Shown: positions 17,355 to 26,876 of the stretch, one piece after another
Numbering within the stretch: position 1 is the stretch's first letter
How the letters are laid out: every line of letters starts with the position of its first letter
Source of the DNA: Acidimicrobiia bacterium
GTDB taxonomy: Bacteria > Actinomycetota > Acidimicrobiia > Spongiisociales > Spongiisociaceae
Direction: 5' to 3'
DNA length: 64,000 nt
Assembly: GCA_009841105.1 (NCBI GenBank)
Contig: VXMM01000048.1
Location: 1 to 64,000, forward strand
Translations under genes and position numbers: made by a program
Notes under the pieces: model-generated
What the model saw: only the letters and a program-made list of their open reading frames with translations
Databases searched by the model: none
Told to the model about the DNA's origin: nothing

Positions 17355-18736
17355 GCCTGCGCTGGCGATGGGCGGTGGGGCTGGGCCTTGTGGCGGCCCT
17401 CGCCATCGGCCTCCTCACCCTGGCAGCCATCCTCTCGGTGGAGGGCCGGCTGCGCGGGGCCATGGACGAGGACCTCAGGGACCGGGCCACCCAGGTGCAC
17501 GAGCTGACCGGGGGCTTCGAGGAGGGCGAGGAACGGCGAGAGGAGACACTGCCCCGGATCGTCAACGACGCCACCGTCCAGGCCTTCGACGAGACCGGCG
17601 CCGTCCTGCTCCGGTTGGGACCGGCCGGCGTCACGCCACCCGTGGACGCTGCCGACCTGGAGGTGGTCGCCGGCACGAGGCCGGCGCTCCTCCGGGACGT
17701 CCGCATCGGCGAAACGCCGTACCGGATGATCACGGTTCGGGTTCAGCTGCGGGAGAGCGCTCCAGGTACGGTCGTCGCGTTCCAGATACTGACCGACCAG
17801 TCCCAACTCGAGAGCAACCTGGCGGCTCTGACCCGACAGCTCATCTCCATCGGCGCCATCGGAGTCCTGCTGGTGGCGCTCACCGGATGGATCATGGCCT
17901 CAAGAGCGGTACGCCCTATCAGCGATCTGACCGACGCAGCCGAGCACGTCGCCTCCACCGAGGACCTGTCCGCCGCGGAGCGCCTGGACATCTCGGCCCC
18001 TGCCGAGATCGGACGCCTGGCCACCTCCTTCCGGTCGATGCTCAACTCGCTCCGGGTCTCGCGCCAGGAGCAGCAGCGCCTGGTCTCCGACGCGGGGCAC
18101 GAGTTCCGGACTCCGATCACCGCCCTCAAGACGAACCTCGAGGTCCTGCGGCGCCAGGACGACCGGCTCACCGGCGATGAACAGTACGAGCTGATCGAGG
18201 CGGCGCTCCGGGAGTCCAACCAGTTGGCTCAGCTCGCCGCCGAAATGGTCGACCTGACCTCAGATGTGCGGCATGCCGCGGAACCGATCCGGGAGGTCGA
18301 CCTGGGGACGTTGGCGCGGGAACTCCGCTCTCGGTACGTCCGGCTCCCCGGCAAGGAGGTCACCGTCACGGGCGGGAGCGTCGTGGTAGCCGGACGCCGG
18401 ACCCAGCTGGAGCGCGCCATGAGCAACCTGGTCGACAACGGCATCAAGTGGGCGGATCGCCGGGTGGTTATCGTGCTCGACAACGGAACGGTGACGGTGC
18501 GGGACGACGGCCCCGGCATTCCCGAGGAGGATCTGCCCCATGTCTTCCGGCGGTTCTACCGGTCGGCGGAGGCCCGTACGATGCCCGGATCCGGGCTGGG
18601 GCTGGCGATAGTGGACCACCTGATCGGCGCCCACGGAGGAGAGGTCTTCGCCAGGAACTCCGCTGACGGCGGTGCTGAGGTGGGGTTCACCCTGCCCCCG
18701 GCGAAGCGGGAGGAGGCGAGTCCGGAGGCAGGGTGA
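17351..18736 (+). CDS. Sensor histidine kinase, MprB-like
   Basis: A 461-residue membrane kinase partnered with the preceding regulator. It has two transmembrane segments (about 7-30 and 161-184) enclosing an extracytoplasmic sensor of about 130 residues, then HAMP ([16 protein letters not shown]). The HisKA box has the phospho-accepting His in [20 protein letters not shown]. The ATPase domain has an N box ([10 protein letters not shown]), a G1 box ([20 protein letters not shown]) and a G2 box ([11 protein letters not shown]). All catalytic motifs are intact. It is the MprB or BaeS/CpxA type; the stimulus is unknown. Confidence 0.9.
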   Translation: MSLRWRWAVGLGLVAALAIGLLTLAAILSVEGRLRGAMDEDLRDRATQVHELTGGFEEGEERREETLPRIVNDATVQAFDETGAVLLRLGPAGVTPPVDAADLEVVAGTRPALLRDVRIGETPYRMITVRVQLRESAPGTVVAFQILTDQSQLESNLAALTRQLISIGAIGVLLVALTGWIMASRAVRPISDLTDAAEHVASTEDLSAAERLDISAPAEIGRLATSFRSMLNSLRVSRQEQQRLVSDAGHEFRTPITALKTNLEVLRRQDDRLTGDEQYELIEAALRESNQLAQLAAEMVDLTSDVRHAAEPIREVDLGTLARELRSRYVRLPGKEVTVTGGSVVVAGRRTQLERAMSNLVDNGIKWADRRVVIVLDNGTVTVRDDGPGIPEEDLPHVFRRFYRSAEARTMPGSGLGLAIVDHLIGAHGGEVFARNSADGGAEVGFTLPPAKREEASPEAG

Positions 18737-18769
18737 ACCCGGGTTGGCCTCGTTTTGGGCGGCTCGGCC

Positions 18770-18936
18770 TCACTCTCGGAGAAGGGGTTGCGGCCGGTCA
18801 GCCTGCGCCCCTTCCCCGATTCTGTCGTTGCCGGCCTCACCGGGCTCTACGGCCGACACCGGGTCGGCCCGGGCCAGGGCTACGGCGGCGGCACCGACCA
18901 CCAGCGCCGCCGCTCCTTTGTGTACCGCTAATCGCA
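18770..18936 (-). CDS. Possible small exported peptide
   Basis: A 55-residue frame from ATG 18936, preceded by AGGAAGGA at six bases, which is a strong ribosome site. It begins with a signal-peptide-like segment (MRLAVHKGAAALVVGAAAV, then ALARADPVSA) and ends after about 30 polar residues. I do not recognise it. It may be the stump of a larger secreted protein, since it lies beside an insertion sequence relic. Confidence 0.3.
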
Positions 18937-19042
18937 TTCCGGGTCCTTCCTGTCGCATCTGTCCGGATCAATATGGAACCCCGGTCTGTGATTGCCCTGA
19001 GTGCGTCCTGAAAGGACCCTGAGAATCGGCACCCCCGACCAA

Positions 19043-19160
19043 GCCGACTGGGCCATCCTCAAGTACGTGGACCGGTACCACCACCGAAGGCCTCTCACAA
19101 CCCCATCGGGCACATGCCGCCGGCTAACCGAGGTCAACTACCATCCCGAAAACGCCCCGG
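19043..19160 (+). pseudogene. IS3-family transposase C-terminal remnant
   Basis: One plus-strand frame reads ADWAILKYVDRYHHRRPLTT and then LTEVNYHPENAP. This matches the end of the IS3 OrfB integrase core, where relatives have a Trp-Val-Asp-Trp-Tyr-Asn-x-x-Arg block followed by Pro-Pro-Ala-Glu and an Asn-Tyr-Tyr. Catalytic residues and the rest of the transposase are gone, and no inverted repeats could be recognised. The rest of 18937-19345 is non-coding. Confidence 0.45.
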
Positions 19161-19345
19161 CACCACTGGCAGGACTCAGGCAAGACACTCTCCGGCGCTC
19201 TTGGTGCGGTTCACTTGGGACGGCCACGGACGCTGAACCACCGCGAACCACGGCCAACAGTCGACGACCCACAGGGGGTGGAGCCGCTGAGCGCTCCCGT
19301 GACGGTGGCACGATCACGCCAAGACACGCGCAGAGAGTTAGCCCG

Positions 19346-20662
19346 ATGATCCGACAGAACCCGCTCTTCGACCAGCCTCTCGAGTCCAACGATCCCTTCG
19401 GACTCTCCAAGTTGTCGCTCAGGCGCTACTCGGTCCAGTACCTGCTCATGGTGCTCGTCGTCATAGGCCTTCTGGTAGCCACCAATGTCCAGGCTGCCCT
19501 ACACGGCAACCTCACGTTGAGGGTCCTGGCCGCAACGATGCTCGGGGTGACGCTCGCGAAGACCGTCTTCCTCGTCTACGTCGGGGGCCGGACCGTAGCC
19601 GTCGAAGCGTGGATCCGACGCCTGGGAATGGGTGACTACGAATACAGCATCGAACCCAGAGGCCGTGACGAGGTCTCTAAGTCCTGCGAGGCCCTCGAGA
19701 CGCTGAGGCAGAGTTCCATCCGGGCGATGCAGCTTGACCTGGTGCAGGAGCTTTCGGACGAGCTGCGGGAGAAGAACGTCGCCCTGGAAAACACCCTCGA
19801 CGAGTTGAAGAGCGCCCAGGACCGGATCATCAGCCAGCAGAAACTGGCCGAGTTGGGAGAGCTGTCCGCCGGTGTCGCCCACGAGATCCGCAACCCGCTC
19901 CAGTTCATACGGAACTTCGCGAGTTCCTCCCGGACCATGGTCCACGAGGTCGGGGAGATGTCGCGACAGCCCGAGATCGACGATCCGGACGAAATGGACG
20001 AGCTGACCAGAGCCATCGGCGAGAACATGGAACGGATCGTCGCGCACACGGACAGGGCGGACCGGATCATCGCCGACATGCTGGCCATGGGACGCAGGAG
20101 CACCGGGACCTTCGGTTCTGTCGATCTGAACCGGCTGCTGGCGGAACAGGCTCGCCTCGCCCATCATGCGGTACAGGCCCAGATCCCGGGCTTCGACGCC
20201 ACTGTCCGCTTCGACCTCGATCCGGACCTGGGACCGATCTTCGGGGTGGAGGAGGACCTGGCGCGCCTGTTCACCAATCTGGTGACCAACGCCTGCCACG
20301 CCATGGCGGAACGGGCCGCCACCTCAGGTGACGGGTTCGAGCCCGAAATGGGCATCGAAACCCGGCAGACCGAAGATGGTGCGTCCATCCGGGTCCGGGA
20401 CAACGGCGTGGGCATGACCATGGAGGTCATGTCAAGGATCTTCAACCCCTTCTTCACCACGAAGGCGGGCAACAGGCACACCGGACTGGGGATGACCTTG
20501 TCCCACGACATCGTCCGGGAGCACGGAGGGGAAATCACACCGGTCTCCGAACCCGACGAGTACACGATCATGACGGTGCGACTGCCCCAGAGCCCCGAGA
20601 ACCAGGAATCACCAGCTCCGTCCACTCCAGCCTCGTCGCCCAACCTCCGGGATGGGGGCTAG
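19346..20662 (+). CDS. Orphan membrane histidine kinase
   Basis: A 438-residue kinase starting at ATG 19346; the frame is open further upstream, but that part is the IS3 relic. There are two adjacent membrane segments (SVQYLLMVLVVIGLLVATNV and LRVLAATMLGVTLAKTVFLV) with almost no external loop. A HAMP-like segment and a coiled coil follow. The HisKA box is ELSAGVAHEIRNPLQFIRNF, the N box NLVTNACHAMAE, G1 RVRDNGVGMTMEVM and G2 GNRHTGLGMTLSH. This H box and the short sensor are of the NtrB/ZraS class. No response regulator is next to it. An internal or membrane signal seems likely given the lack of an external sensor. Confidence 0.85.
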   Translation: MIRQNPLFDQPLESNDPFGLSKLSLRRYSVQYLLMVLVVIGLLVATNVQAALHGNLTLRVLAATMLGVTLAKTVFLVYVGGRTVAVEAWIRRLGMGDYEYSIEPRGRDEVSKSCEALETLRQSSIRAMQLDLVQELSDELREKNVALENTLDELKSAQDRIISQQKLAELGELSAGVAHEIRNPLQFIRNFASSSRTMVHEVGEMSRQPEIDDPDEMDELTRAIGENMERIVAHTDRADRIIADMLAMGRRSTGTFGSVDLNRLLAEQARLAHHAVQAQIPGFDATVRFDLDPDLGPIFGVEEDLARLFTNLVTNACHAMAERAATSGDGFEPEMGIETRQTEDGASIRVRDNGVGMTMEVMSRIFNPFFTTKAGNRHTGLGMTLSHDIVREHGGEITPVSEPDEYTIMTVRLPQSPENQESPAPSTPASSPNLRDGG

Positions 20663-20698
20663 CGGCCAGCAGAGCCTCGGTCCCCTGGGACTACCCGT

Positions 20699-21505
20699 CT
20701 ATACGTCGAAAGGCGTGTCTGTGAAGAACTCGCTCGCCTTGGGCGTCCTGCTCGAGGCCCTGGGAGCCGCAATGCCCAGGCGAGATCGCACGGCCCTGTA
20801 CCCGCCATCCTCCAGCTCGTCCGCCAACTCCGGCCCCCCGGAGTCGACGATCTGGCCGTCCATCATGATGTGCACCCGGTCGGGCCTGACGTAGTTGAGG
20901 ATGCGGCTGTAGTGGGTGATTATCAAGATGGCCACCTCGTCGCTCCGCACCTCGTCAACCGCACCGGCGACCTCCCGAACCGAGTCGATGTCCAACCCGG
21001 AGTCGATCTCGTCCAGCACTATCACCCGCGGCTCCAGGACCGCCAGCTGGAACATCTCCGACCGCTTCTTCTCTCCTCCGGACAGATCGTCGTTCACGGA
21101 CCGGGCAAGGAACCGTTCCACTCGGTGGCGCCTGGCTTGGGTGGCGATCCGCTCCCTCGCTTCCTCCGGACCGGCGCCCAGTGCCACCGCTGCTTCTTCG
21201 ACCAACACGGCCAGATCGAGACCGGGAATCTCCACCGGATACTGCAGGGCTTGGAATAGACCGGCCTGAGCCCGCTCATGGACGTCGAGGTCCACGATCG
21301 ACGCCCCATCCACTGCCATGGCCCCGGACACTTCGTAGGCGGGCTTTCCCGCCAGGACGTGGCAGAGGGTGGACTTGCCCGACCCGTTGGGACCCATGAT
21401 GGCGTGTATCTCGCCGAACGGAACGTCGAGATCGACTCCCTTGAGGATGTCGAGCCCACTGATGGAAGCGTGGAGATCCCGTACCCGAAGCGCAGTCCTG
21501 CTCAT
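20699..21505 (-). CDS. sufC: Fe-S cluster assembly ATPase SufC
   Basis: A 268-residue ABC-type ATPase that powers the SufBCD scaffold for iron-sulphur cluster assembly. Walker A is MGPNGSGKSTLCHVLAGK, the signature is NDDLSGGEKKRSEMFQ (the Lys-Lys-Arg form typical of SufC), Walker B is VIVLDEIDSGLD and the switch His is in LIITHYSRIL. The last 20 residues or so (ASRTPKASEFFTDTPFDV) extend beyond the family's usual end. The start overlaps the Rieske gene stop by four bases, so sufD, the Rieske gene and sufC are one operon. sufB lies 5 kb away. Confidence 0.94.
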   Translation of the reverse strand: MSRTALRVRDLHASISGLDILKGVDLDVPFGEIHAIMGPNGSGKSTLCHVLAGKPAYEVSGAMAVDGASIVDLDVHERAQAGLFQALQYPVEIPGLDLAVLVEEAAVALGAGPEEARERIATQARRHRVERFLARSVNDDLSGGEKKRSEMFQLAVLEPRVIVLDEIDSGLDIDSVREVAGAVDEVRSDEVAILIITHYSRILNYVRPDRVHIMMDGQIVDSGGPELADELEDGGYRAVRSRLGIAAPRASSRTPKASEFFTDTPFDV

Positions 21506-21825
21506 GCGGAATCCCCGCCCGCATCCACGTCCACCATCACGCGACCCTGCTCAAGCCTCACATCGTAGGTGGCCACCGGCTGGGTGGCCGGTAGGTTCCG
21601 TGGCACTCCGGTGCGGACGTCGAACTCCGATCCGTGAAGCGGGCATTCCACGTCGTAATCCCACAGCTCACCCTCGGACAGGGACGCCATGGCGTGGCTA
21701 CAGGTGTCTCCGATGACGTAGAAGTCGTCCCCGATCCGGAACAGGGCCAGGGTACGACCGGCCAGGTCCACCCTGGATCCACCCTGAGGGAAGGCTTCGG
21801 CGCCGCCGGCGTCCAGCCATGCCAT
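21502..21825 (-). CDS. Rieske [2Fe-2S] ferredoxin
   Basis: A 107-residue Rieske protein from ATG 21825. The cluster ligands are complete: CSHAMASLSEG supplies Cys-x-His and CPLHGSEFDVRTG supplies Cys-x2-His. It resembles the small ferredoxin subunits of ring-hydroxylating dioxygenases and the NirD-like proteins that sit inside actinobacterial suf operons. Its start shares one base with the sufD stop and its stop overlaps the sufC start, so the three are coupled. A role as electron carrier in cluster assembly is inference from position. No oxygenase is nearby. Confidence 0.9.
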   Translation of the reverse strand: MAWLDAGGAEAFPQGGSRVDLAGRTLALFRIGDDFYVIGDTCSHAMASLSEGELWDYDVECPLHGSEFDVRTGVPRNLPATQPVATYDVRLEQGRVMVDVDAGGDSA

Positions 21826-23084
21826 CAGGACGCAGCCCGCTGTTGCGCCCCGGCGAACTTGGTGGCCACAGCCCGCCGCGATGGCGCGGCCAGCTCGGGC
21901 GCGGCGAAGCCCGACAGTATCTCGTTGAAGAAAGCTCTGACCAGCAGGTGCTCGGCCGGGCTCCGGGGCAGCCCGCGGCTCATCAGGTAGTAGAGCTGCT
22001 GTTCGTCCAGCGGACCCGAGGAGGACCCGTGCCCGCACTGGAGATCGTCGGTGAGTATCTCCAGGTTCGGAACCGAGTTGACCATCGCGCCGTCCGAGAG
22101 CACCAGGTTCCGGTTGGTCTCGAACGCGGAAGTGCCCTCGGCACCTTTCTCGATCCTCACGAGCCCGGTCCAGACGGCCTGGGCGTCATCGGCGACGGCG
22201 CCTTTGAGGAATATGTCGGACGTGGTGCGGGGACCCCGGTGGGTGACGTGGGTCCGGTAGTCCAGGACCTGTGAGCCATCGCCGAAGTAGATGCCGCTCA
22301 CCTGGGCCGACGATCCCCGCCCGTCCAGGGAGATCCCCAGCCGTTGCCGTGCATATAGCCCTCCGAGACCGACCTCTCCGATCCGGAGGGTGGAGTCCCG
22401 CTCGGCGACATACTCATGATGCGCCACGATGCGGGCCGCACCGGACAGGTTCTGGACCACCGAAACGGACAGGCGGGCGCCGCGATCCGCGAGCGCCTCC
22501 ACTATGGGACTGATCAGCAGTTCGGCACCCGGGGCCGAGCGGTACAGGACCACCACCGAAGCTTCCGAATCGGGCCCTGCTACGACCGTTACGTGCGGGA
22601 AACTGACCGCCCCCGCAGCCACGGCCTGGATATCGACGACCACAGGCGCAGTGAGCGTCCTGCCAGCCGGGATCGCCACCACCGCACCGGGCGGCGCTAA
22701 GGCGTGGTTGGCGGCCGCGAACACGTCCACCTGAGGGGATGCCATCGATCCGTAGAGACCTGCCAACCGACCGTCCGGGATGTCAGCTGACCGATGAATC
22801 TCGACCTCGCCGGCCTCGATGTCCACGACGGTGCCGTCCACCATGGTCAGACGGCTACTTGCCTCTCCCAGCTCTTCGAGGTACACGTCGCGATCCAGGC
22901 CTCCGGACGGTCCCTCGGCAGGACGAAAGTCGTCCAGGTCGAAGTCGATGTCCACGTACTTCCAGTCCTCGTCGTAGGGGAGGGGCATGGCAGCTGACGC
23001 CAAGGCTTGGCGGCCCCGGTCGCGCAGGCCGGCCAGCCAGGCGGGCTCGGCGGCAGTGGTCATGGTTGTCGGGGGTGAGGACAA
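21825..23084 (-). CDS. sufD: Fe-S cluster assembly protein SufD
   Basis: A 419-residue SufD, the second subunit of the SufBCD scaffold. The N-terminal part has the family's LPYDEDWKYVDIDFDLDDF. The C-terminal beta-helix contains SQVLDYRTHVTHRGPRTTSD, FLKGAVADDAQAVWTG, LLSDGAMVNSVPNLEI-like sequence, CGHGSSSGPLDEQQLYYLMS and SRGLPRSPAEHLLVRAF, all core SufB/D features. I favour TTG 23084, which has AAGGA seven bases upstream, over ATG 23063, which has no ribosome site. It heads the sufD–Rieske–sufC operon. Confidence 0.92.
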   Translation of the reverse strand: MSSPPTTMTTAAEPAWLAGLRDRGRQALASAAMPLPYDEDWKYVDIDFDLDDFRPAEGPSGGLDRDVYLEELGEASSRLTMVDGTVVDIEAGEVEIHRSADIPDGRLAGLYGSMASPQVDVFAAANHALAPPGAVVAIPAGRTLTAPVVVDIQAVAAGAVSFPHVTVVAGPDSEASVVVLYRSAPGAELLISPIVEALADRGARLSVSVVQNLSGAARIVAHHEYVAERDSTLRIGEVGLGGLYARQRLGISLDGRGSSAQVSGIYFGDGSQVLDYRTHVTHRGPRTTSDIFLKGAVADDAQAVWTGLVRIEKGAEGTSAFETNRNLVLSDGAMVNSVPNLEILTDDLQCGHGSSSGPLDEQQLYYLMSRGLPRSPAEHLLVRAFFNEILSGFAAPELAAPSRRAVATKFAGAQQRAAS

Positions 23085-23259
23085 GTAGAGATCCTTCTCT
23101 CCGGAATCCGGCGGACGGATGGTAACGGGTAAACCGATGCTATCTATCCGCCGTCAACTGGCCAAAGGCACAGCGTTCGTCTGTGGAGTGGCGGTGTGTT
23201 GTGGCGTCGCACCACGGGACGCCTATGACCGCCAGAGCACGCCTGGTTGTTTCGCAGCA

Positions 23260-23991
23260 CTAACTACCGATCAGGTGGGCCGCTCGGTCGAACAGCGCGT
23301 CCAGCATGGACTCGGTCAGCTTCCCGGTGAAGGTGTTCTGCTGGGAGGGGTGATAGCAGCCGATGATCGTGGGGGCTTCTGCACCGGGGTGCACCTCCAC
23401 ACCATGGGAGAAACGCGGCTTGGGAACCGGGATATCCCACCCTCGGCGACGGCCGATGCGCAGGGTCTGGTCGAAGGCCATGCCGCCGAGCGCCACGATC
23501 ACCTCGACACGCCGGCACAGGTCGAGTTCCTGCTCGATCCAGGAGGCACAGGCATCCCGTTCGGCCGGGGTGGGCCGGTTCTGCGGTGGGACGCATCTGA
23601 CGATGGCAGTGATGGCGGCGTCGATCAGACGGAATCCGTCATCCCGGTGGCCCGCGACCGGACGATTGGCGAATCCCGCCCGGTGGAGGGTCCGGAACAG
23701 CCACTCCCCGGACCGGTCCCCGGTGAACATCTGCCCGGTACGGTTCGACCCGTGGGCGCCGGGGGCCAGGCCGATGATCAGCAAACGGGCCTCAGGACCC
23801 CCCAGCATCGGCACGGGTCGGGCCCAGTAGTCGTGGTCCGCGTAGGCGGCCCGCTTCGTGACCGACAACTCTTCCCTCCAAGCCACCAGACGGGGGCACA
23901 GCCGGCACTCGATCAACTCGGCCTGGAGCCGATCGAACGCCGCCGTTGGCGCAGGTGGGTTCAGCGAGTCTTCGTCTGGGGCCTTGATCAC
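23260..23991 (-). CDS. Type 5 uracil-DNA glycosylase
   Basis: A 243-residue family 5 (UdgB) uracil-DNA glycosylase, which removes uracil and related deaminated bases from DNA. Motif A is GLAPGAHGSNRTGQMFTGD, where the usual catalytic Asp or Asn of other families is absent, as is normal for family 5. Motif B is CYHPSQQNTFTGKL. Four cysteines for a [4Fe-4S] cluster are present: two in ECRLCPRL, one in IVRCVPPQN and one in ERDACASW. The stop of the glycosidase-like gene upstream overlaps its start by four bases (ATGA), so they are co-transcribed. Confidence 0.9.
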   Translation of the reverse strand: MIKAPDEDSLNPPAPTAAFDRLQAELIECRLCPRLVAWREELSVTKRAAYADHDYWARPVPMLGGPEARLLIIGLAPGAHGSNRTGQMFTGDRSGEWLFRTLHRAGFANRPVAGHRDDGFRLIDAAITAIVRCVPPQNRPTPAERDACASWIEQELDLCRRVEVIVALGGMAFDQTLRIGRRRGWDIPVPKPRFSHGVEVHPGAEAPTIIGCYHPSQQNTFTGKLTESMLDALFDRAAHLIGS

Positions 23992-25616
23992 GGGCTCTCC
24001 GGGTCAAGCGCTTCCACGTTGAACACGCTGGCCGCATTCCACAGCATCCAACCCAGCGAGCGAGCCTCGGCAGCATCGATCTGCTCTCGCACCTGTTCCG
24101 GTGTGTAGTAGAAGTCCTGAAGCCAGGGGCGGATGATGGACTGGCCCTCGAGCCGCCTCAGACCGGCGTCGAGCGCTCCGGCCACGACCTCTCCCGGGTG
24201 GTCATTGGGCGTATCGAAACCGAACCATCCGGTCGAGTAATGGCTCGGATAGACCATGGGCGATACCACGTCGGCGGTGGCCGACAGTGCTGTGAACTCC
24301 TGACCGATCCCCCCGTCCCCGATCACGGTGGTGATGAAGCCGAATATGTCGGCCCCGACCAGGCAGCCGAGCGGGTGGAGGCGAGCGGCGGCCTGGTCCA
24401 AGAAGCTGGTGATCGTCCCTATGCGGATGTCCTCCGAGTCACCCAGGTCGAAGACCGCCGTGGCCGGATAGCCATCGGGGAACCTGACGTAGTCGAACTG
24501 GATCTCGTCGAACCCGGCCGCACAGACCTCTTCGGCGATCCGCAAGGCGTATTCGCGGGCTTGTGGATCGGTCGGGTCGAGAAAGTACTGGTTGCGTTTG
24601 CGAAAGGACGTGCCGGTGGCGGTGTCATATACCGCCATATCGACCACCGCCCGCGCGGCGATGGGGTCCTGGAAGGTCACGAGTCGCGCGATCTTGTACA
24701 GGCCCCTAATGTCCATCTGCGCTACCACGCGGTCGATATCGAACAAGACGTCCACCGCACCGATCTCGCGGGCCAAATCCACTTCCGTGTCGTAGAGCAC
24801 CCGGCCCGACTCATCCTTGACATCGACTACGAGGGCGTTGACCACCGTATCCTCTGCGATCGAGAGAAGCTCCGACCATTGCGCGTCATCCACGAACACG
24901 GTATGTCCGACATGTAGAGCCCGGATCAGATACGGCTCCAGGATGATCTCGTGTACAAGTATCTCCCCATCCCATGCAAACTCGGTTGTGACCCACCCGG
25001 GGCGCTCGACAGTGATGGTGCCCGGGGAAGCCCGTGATATCTCGAAGCTACCCTGGTCGTCGGTCATCACGTTGATGTCACCCAGCGAAACCGAAGCGAT
25101 CGGTAACCCGAATCCCTGGTGATCCACTACCGCACCCCGCAGGACTACGGGTCGCAGGGCCAGTTCCACGGGTTCGTCATTGAAGGCATCGACTACCACC
25201 GCTCCCGGGAAGAATCCCGGTGCCTGCACAGAGGCCGAGGTCGACCGGCCTTCCCAACGGACCTGAAACAGACCGCTTCCATCGGTGACCTCCGGACCGT
25301 ACTCCGTGTCGGCCATCGCACCGACGATCGGGGCTCCCACATCGTCCTTGACCAGGATCGCCACGGTCGGGACCTCGGAAGGCGGCGGGATCGGCGTTTC
25401 CCCGACCACAACCGGCGACTGCGCCAGGCAGGCGGTCAGGAGGACCGATCCCAGGCCGGGCAACAGCCACGTCCCCACGCCACGCCTTAACGGCGGAGCG
25501 GGCCGTCCACGAGAGCACTCAAGAACCCCGTGGAAGAGGGTTCGCCCGCCATCCACCCGCGCTCTGACCACGTAGTCAGCCAGCCGGCGATCCCATCCGG
25601 ATTCCTTCTTGAGCAT
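23988..25616 (-). CDS. Putative glycosidase lipoprotein (DUF4015)
   Basis: An exported protein with a lipobox-like segment (GLGSVLLTACLAQ) followed by two Ig-like or carboxypeptidase-regulatory-like beta domains (VTDGSGLFQVRWEG; MTDDQGSFEISRASPG) and a C-terminal TIM-barrel-like domain of the DUF4015/GHL13 putative glycosidase family. Marks of the barrel are NALVVDVKDESGRVLYDTEV, FDEIQFDYVRFPDGYPAT and ADVVSPMVYPSHY. The substrate is unknown; relatives are thought to act on cell-surface polysaccharide. The start is unsure. ATG 25616 has GAGG right against it, and GTG near 25470 has AAGG at six bases but would give a very short signal. The frame extends to 25676. Confidence 0.75.
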   Translation of the reverse strand: MLKKESGWDRRLADYVVRARVDGGRTLFHGVLECSRGRPAPPLRRGVGTWLLPGLGSVLLTACLAQSPVVVGETPIPPPSEVPTVAILVKDDVGAPIVGAMADTEYGPEVTDGSGLFQVRWEGRSTSASVQAPGFFPGAVVVDAFNDEPVELALRPVVLRGAVVDHQGFGLPIASVSLGDINVMTDDQGSFEISRASPGTITVERPGWVTTEFAWDGEILVHEIILEPYLIRALHVGHTVFVDDAQWSELLSIAEDTVVNALVVDVKDESGRVLYDTEVDLAREIGAVDVLFDIDRVVAQMDIRGLYKIARLVTFQDPIAARAVVDMAVYDTATGTSFRKRNQYFLDPTDPQAREYALRIAEEVCAAGFDEIQFDYVRFPDGYPATAVFDLGDSEDIRIGTITSFLDQAAARLHPLGCLVGADIFGFITTVIGDGGIGQEFTALSATADVVSPMVYPSHYSTGWFGFDTPNDHPGEVVAGALDAGLRRLEGQSIIRPWLQDFYYTPEQVREQIDAAEARSLGWMLWNAASVFNVEALDPESP

Positions 25617-25730
25617 CCTCGCAAGGCATTGAATCTGTCTCACGCGCACCGCACAATCAAAAGAACGCATTGCCAAATCGCTGCCGGGGTGATACGTTGC
25701 CTCGTACCCGTAGAGAGGGGGTAAGAAGGC

Positions 25731-26669
25731 GTGGTCTTAACAGCGAGGGAGACACCGCTATCGACCGACGGCGTGGACCTGTACCTCGACGAGGTATCGG
25801 CACACCCCCTGCTGACCGCCCAGGACGAAGTAGACCTGGCTCTCAAGATCGAACTGGGCCGCCAGGCCAGCGACAAACTCGAAACCACGCCCGACTTTGA
25901 CCGGATCGACCGGCTGAAGCTACGCCGGCTGGTAAGGGAGGGCGAGAGAGCCAGAGCCGTCTTCATCCAGTCGAACCTCCGCCTCGTCATCTCGATCGCC
26001 AAGCGCTATTCGGGCCGAGGCATGGACCTGATCGACATGATACAGGAGGGCAACCTCGGCTTGATCCGGGCTGTCGAGAAGTTCGACTGGCGCAAGGGCT
26101 TCAAGTTCTCCACCTACGCCACCTGGTGGATCCGTCAGGCCATCACCCGGGGGCTCGGCAACCAGGCTCGCACCATCCGCCTGCCGGTCCACATGGTCGA
26201 CATCGTGAGAACGGTGAACGAGACGGTCTACACGCTGACCGAGGAACTCCGACGCCGTCCGACCCGCGAGGAGATCGCTGCCGCCAGCGGTCTCGACATC
26301 GACCGAGTGACGACCGCCCTCGCCACCCCTACCAGCACCACCTCGATAGATCGACCGGTCGGCGAGGATGGAGACGCGGTGCTGGGTGACTTCGTCCAGG
26401 ACAAGACCGCCATCGATCCATTCGCTCATGCCGCCGCGGCGGTGAGACGAGCCCGGATCGAAGAGGCTCTGGGCATGCTCACCACCGATGAGCGCACGGT
26501 CGTGGTCAACCGATACGGGTTGGCGGGAAACCAGATGCTGACCCTGACCGACATCGGCGCGAGGCTGGGTATGACCAGGGAGCACATCCGCCAGATCGAG
26601 CGCCGAGCCCTCTCGAAGCTCCGGCATCCCAGCAACGCATACGAGCTGAAGAACCTGATAGATCTCTAG
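25731..26669 (+). CDS. Sigma-70 family factor, group 2
   Basis: A 312-residue sigma factor with regions 1.2 to 4 but no region 1.1. Region 1.2 begins [16 protein letters not shown]. Region 2 contains [20 protein letters not shown] and [20 protein letters not shown]. Region 3 starts [20 protein letters not shown]. Region 4 ends with [20 protein letters not shown]. It is a SigB/HrdB-type non-essential relative of the primary factor encoded at 8983-10131. GTG 25731 follows a GAGAGGGGG stretch. It is transcribed alone, divergent from the glycosidase-like gene and convergent with sufB. Its promoter set cannot be read from the sequence. Confidence 0.9.
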   Translation: MVLTARETPLSTDGVDLYLDEVSAHPLLTAQDEVDLALKIELGRQASDKLETTPDFDRIDRLKLRRLVREGERARAVFIQSNLRLVISIAKRYSGRGMDLIDMIQEGNLGLIRAVEKFDWRKGFKFSTYATWWIRQAITRGLGNQARTIRLPVHMVDIVRTVNETVYTLTEELRRRPTREEIAAASGLDIDRVTTALATPTSTTSIDRPVGEDGDAVLGDFVQDKTAIDPFAHAAAAVRRARIEEALGMLTTDERTVVVNRYGLAGNQMLTLTDIGARLGMTREHIRQIERRALSKLRHPSNAYELKNLIDL

Positions 26670-26874
26670 TTGCTAGTTGCTAGTTGCTGTTTTTAGCTGT
26701 TAGCCATTGGTACGTACCAACCAAGGCTGTCCCATTCGCCCCCCACCTGCTGTTCCACGAGGGTTCGCCCCAGCGCGATGGGTAGCTTGGACAGCCTGCG
26801 GACACTAGAACGATATAACCAGCGATAATCTGGCGTAGATAACTAGTGACTAGCAACTACCGACTAGCAACTAG
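26666..26874. repeat. Inverted-repeat-bounded spacer
   Basis: The spacer between the sigma factor stop (26667-26669) and the sufB stop (26877-26879) starts with three tandem CTAGTTG heptamers at 26666-26686. It ends with GACTAGCAACTA and GACTAGCAACTAG at 26849-26874, which is the same motif in reverse complement. Inside are a perfect 14-bp palindrome TTGGTACGTACCAA (26707-26720) and an AGGCTGTCC/GGACAGCCT pair (26724-26732 and 26789-26797). It could be a bidirectional terminator or a small non-coding mobile element. Confidence 0.6.
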
Positions 26875-26876
26875 GT

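Noticed and set aside
21502-21825. Ring-hydroxylating dioxygenase system around the Rieske protein
   Set aside because: No oxygenase or reductase gene is nearby; the gene is embedded in sufD-sufC with overlapping codons.
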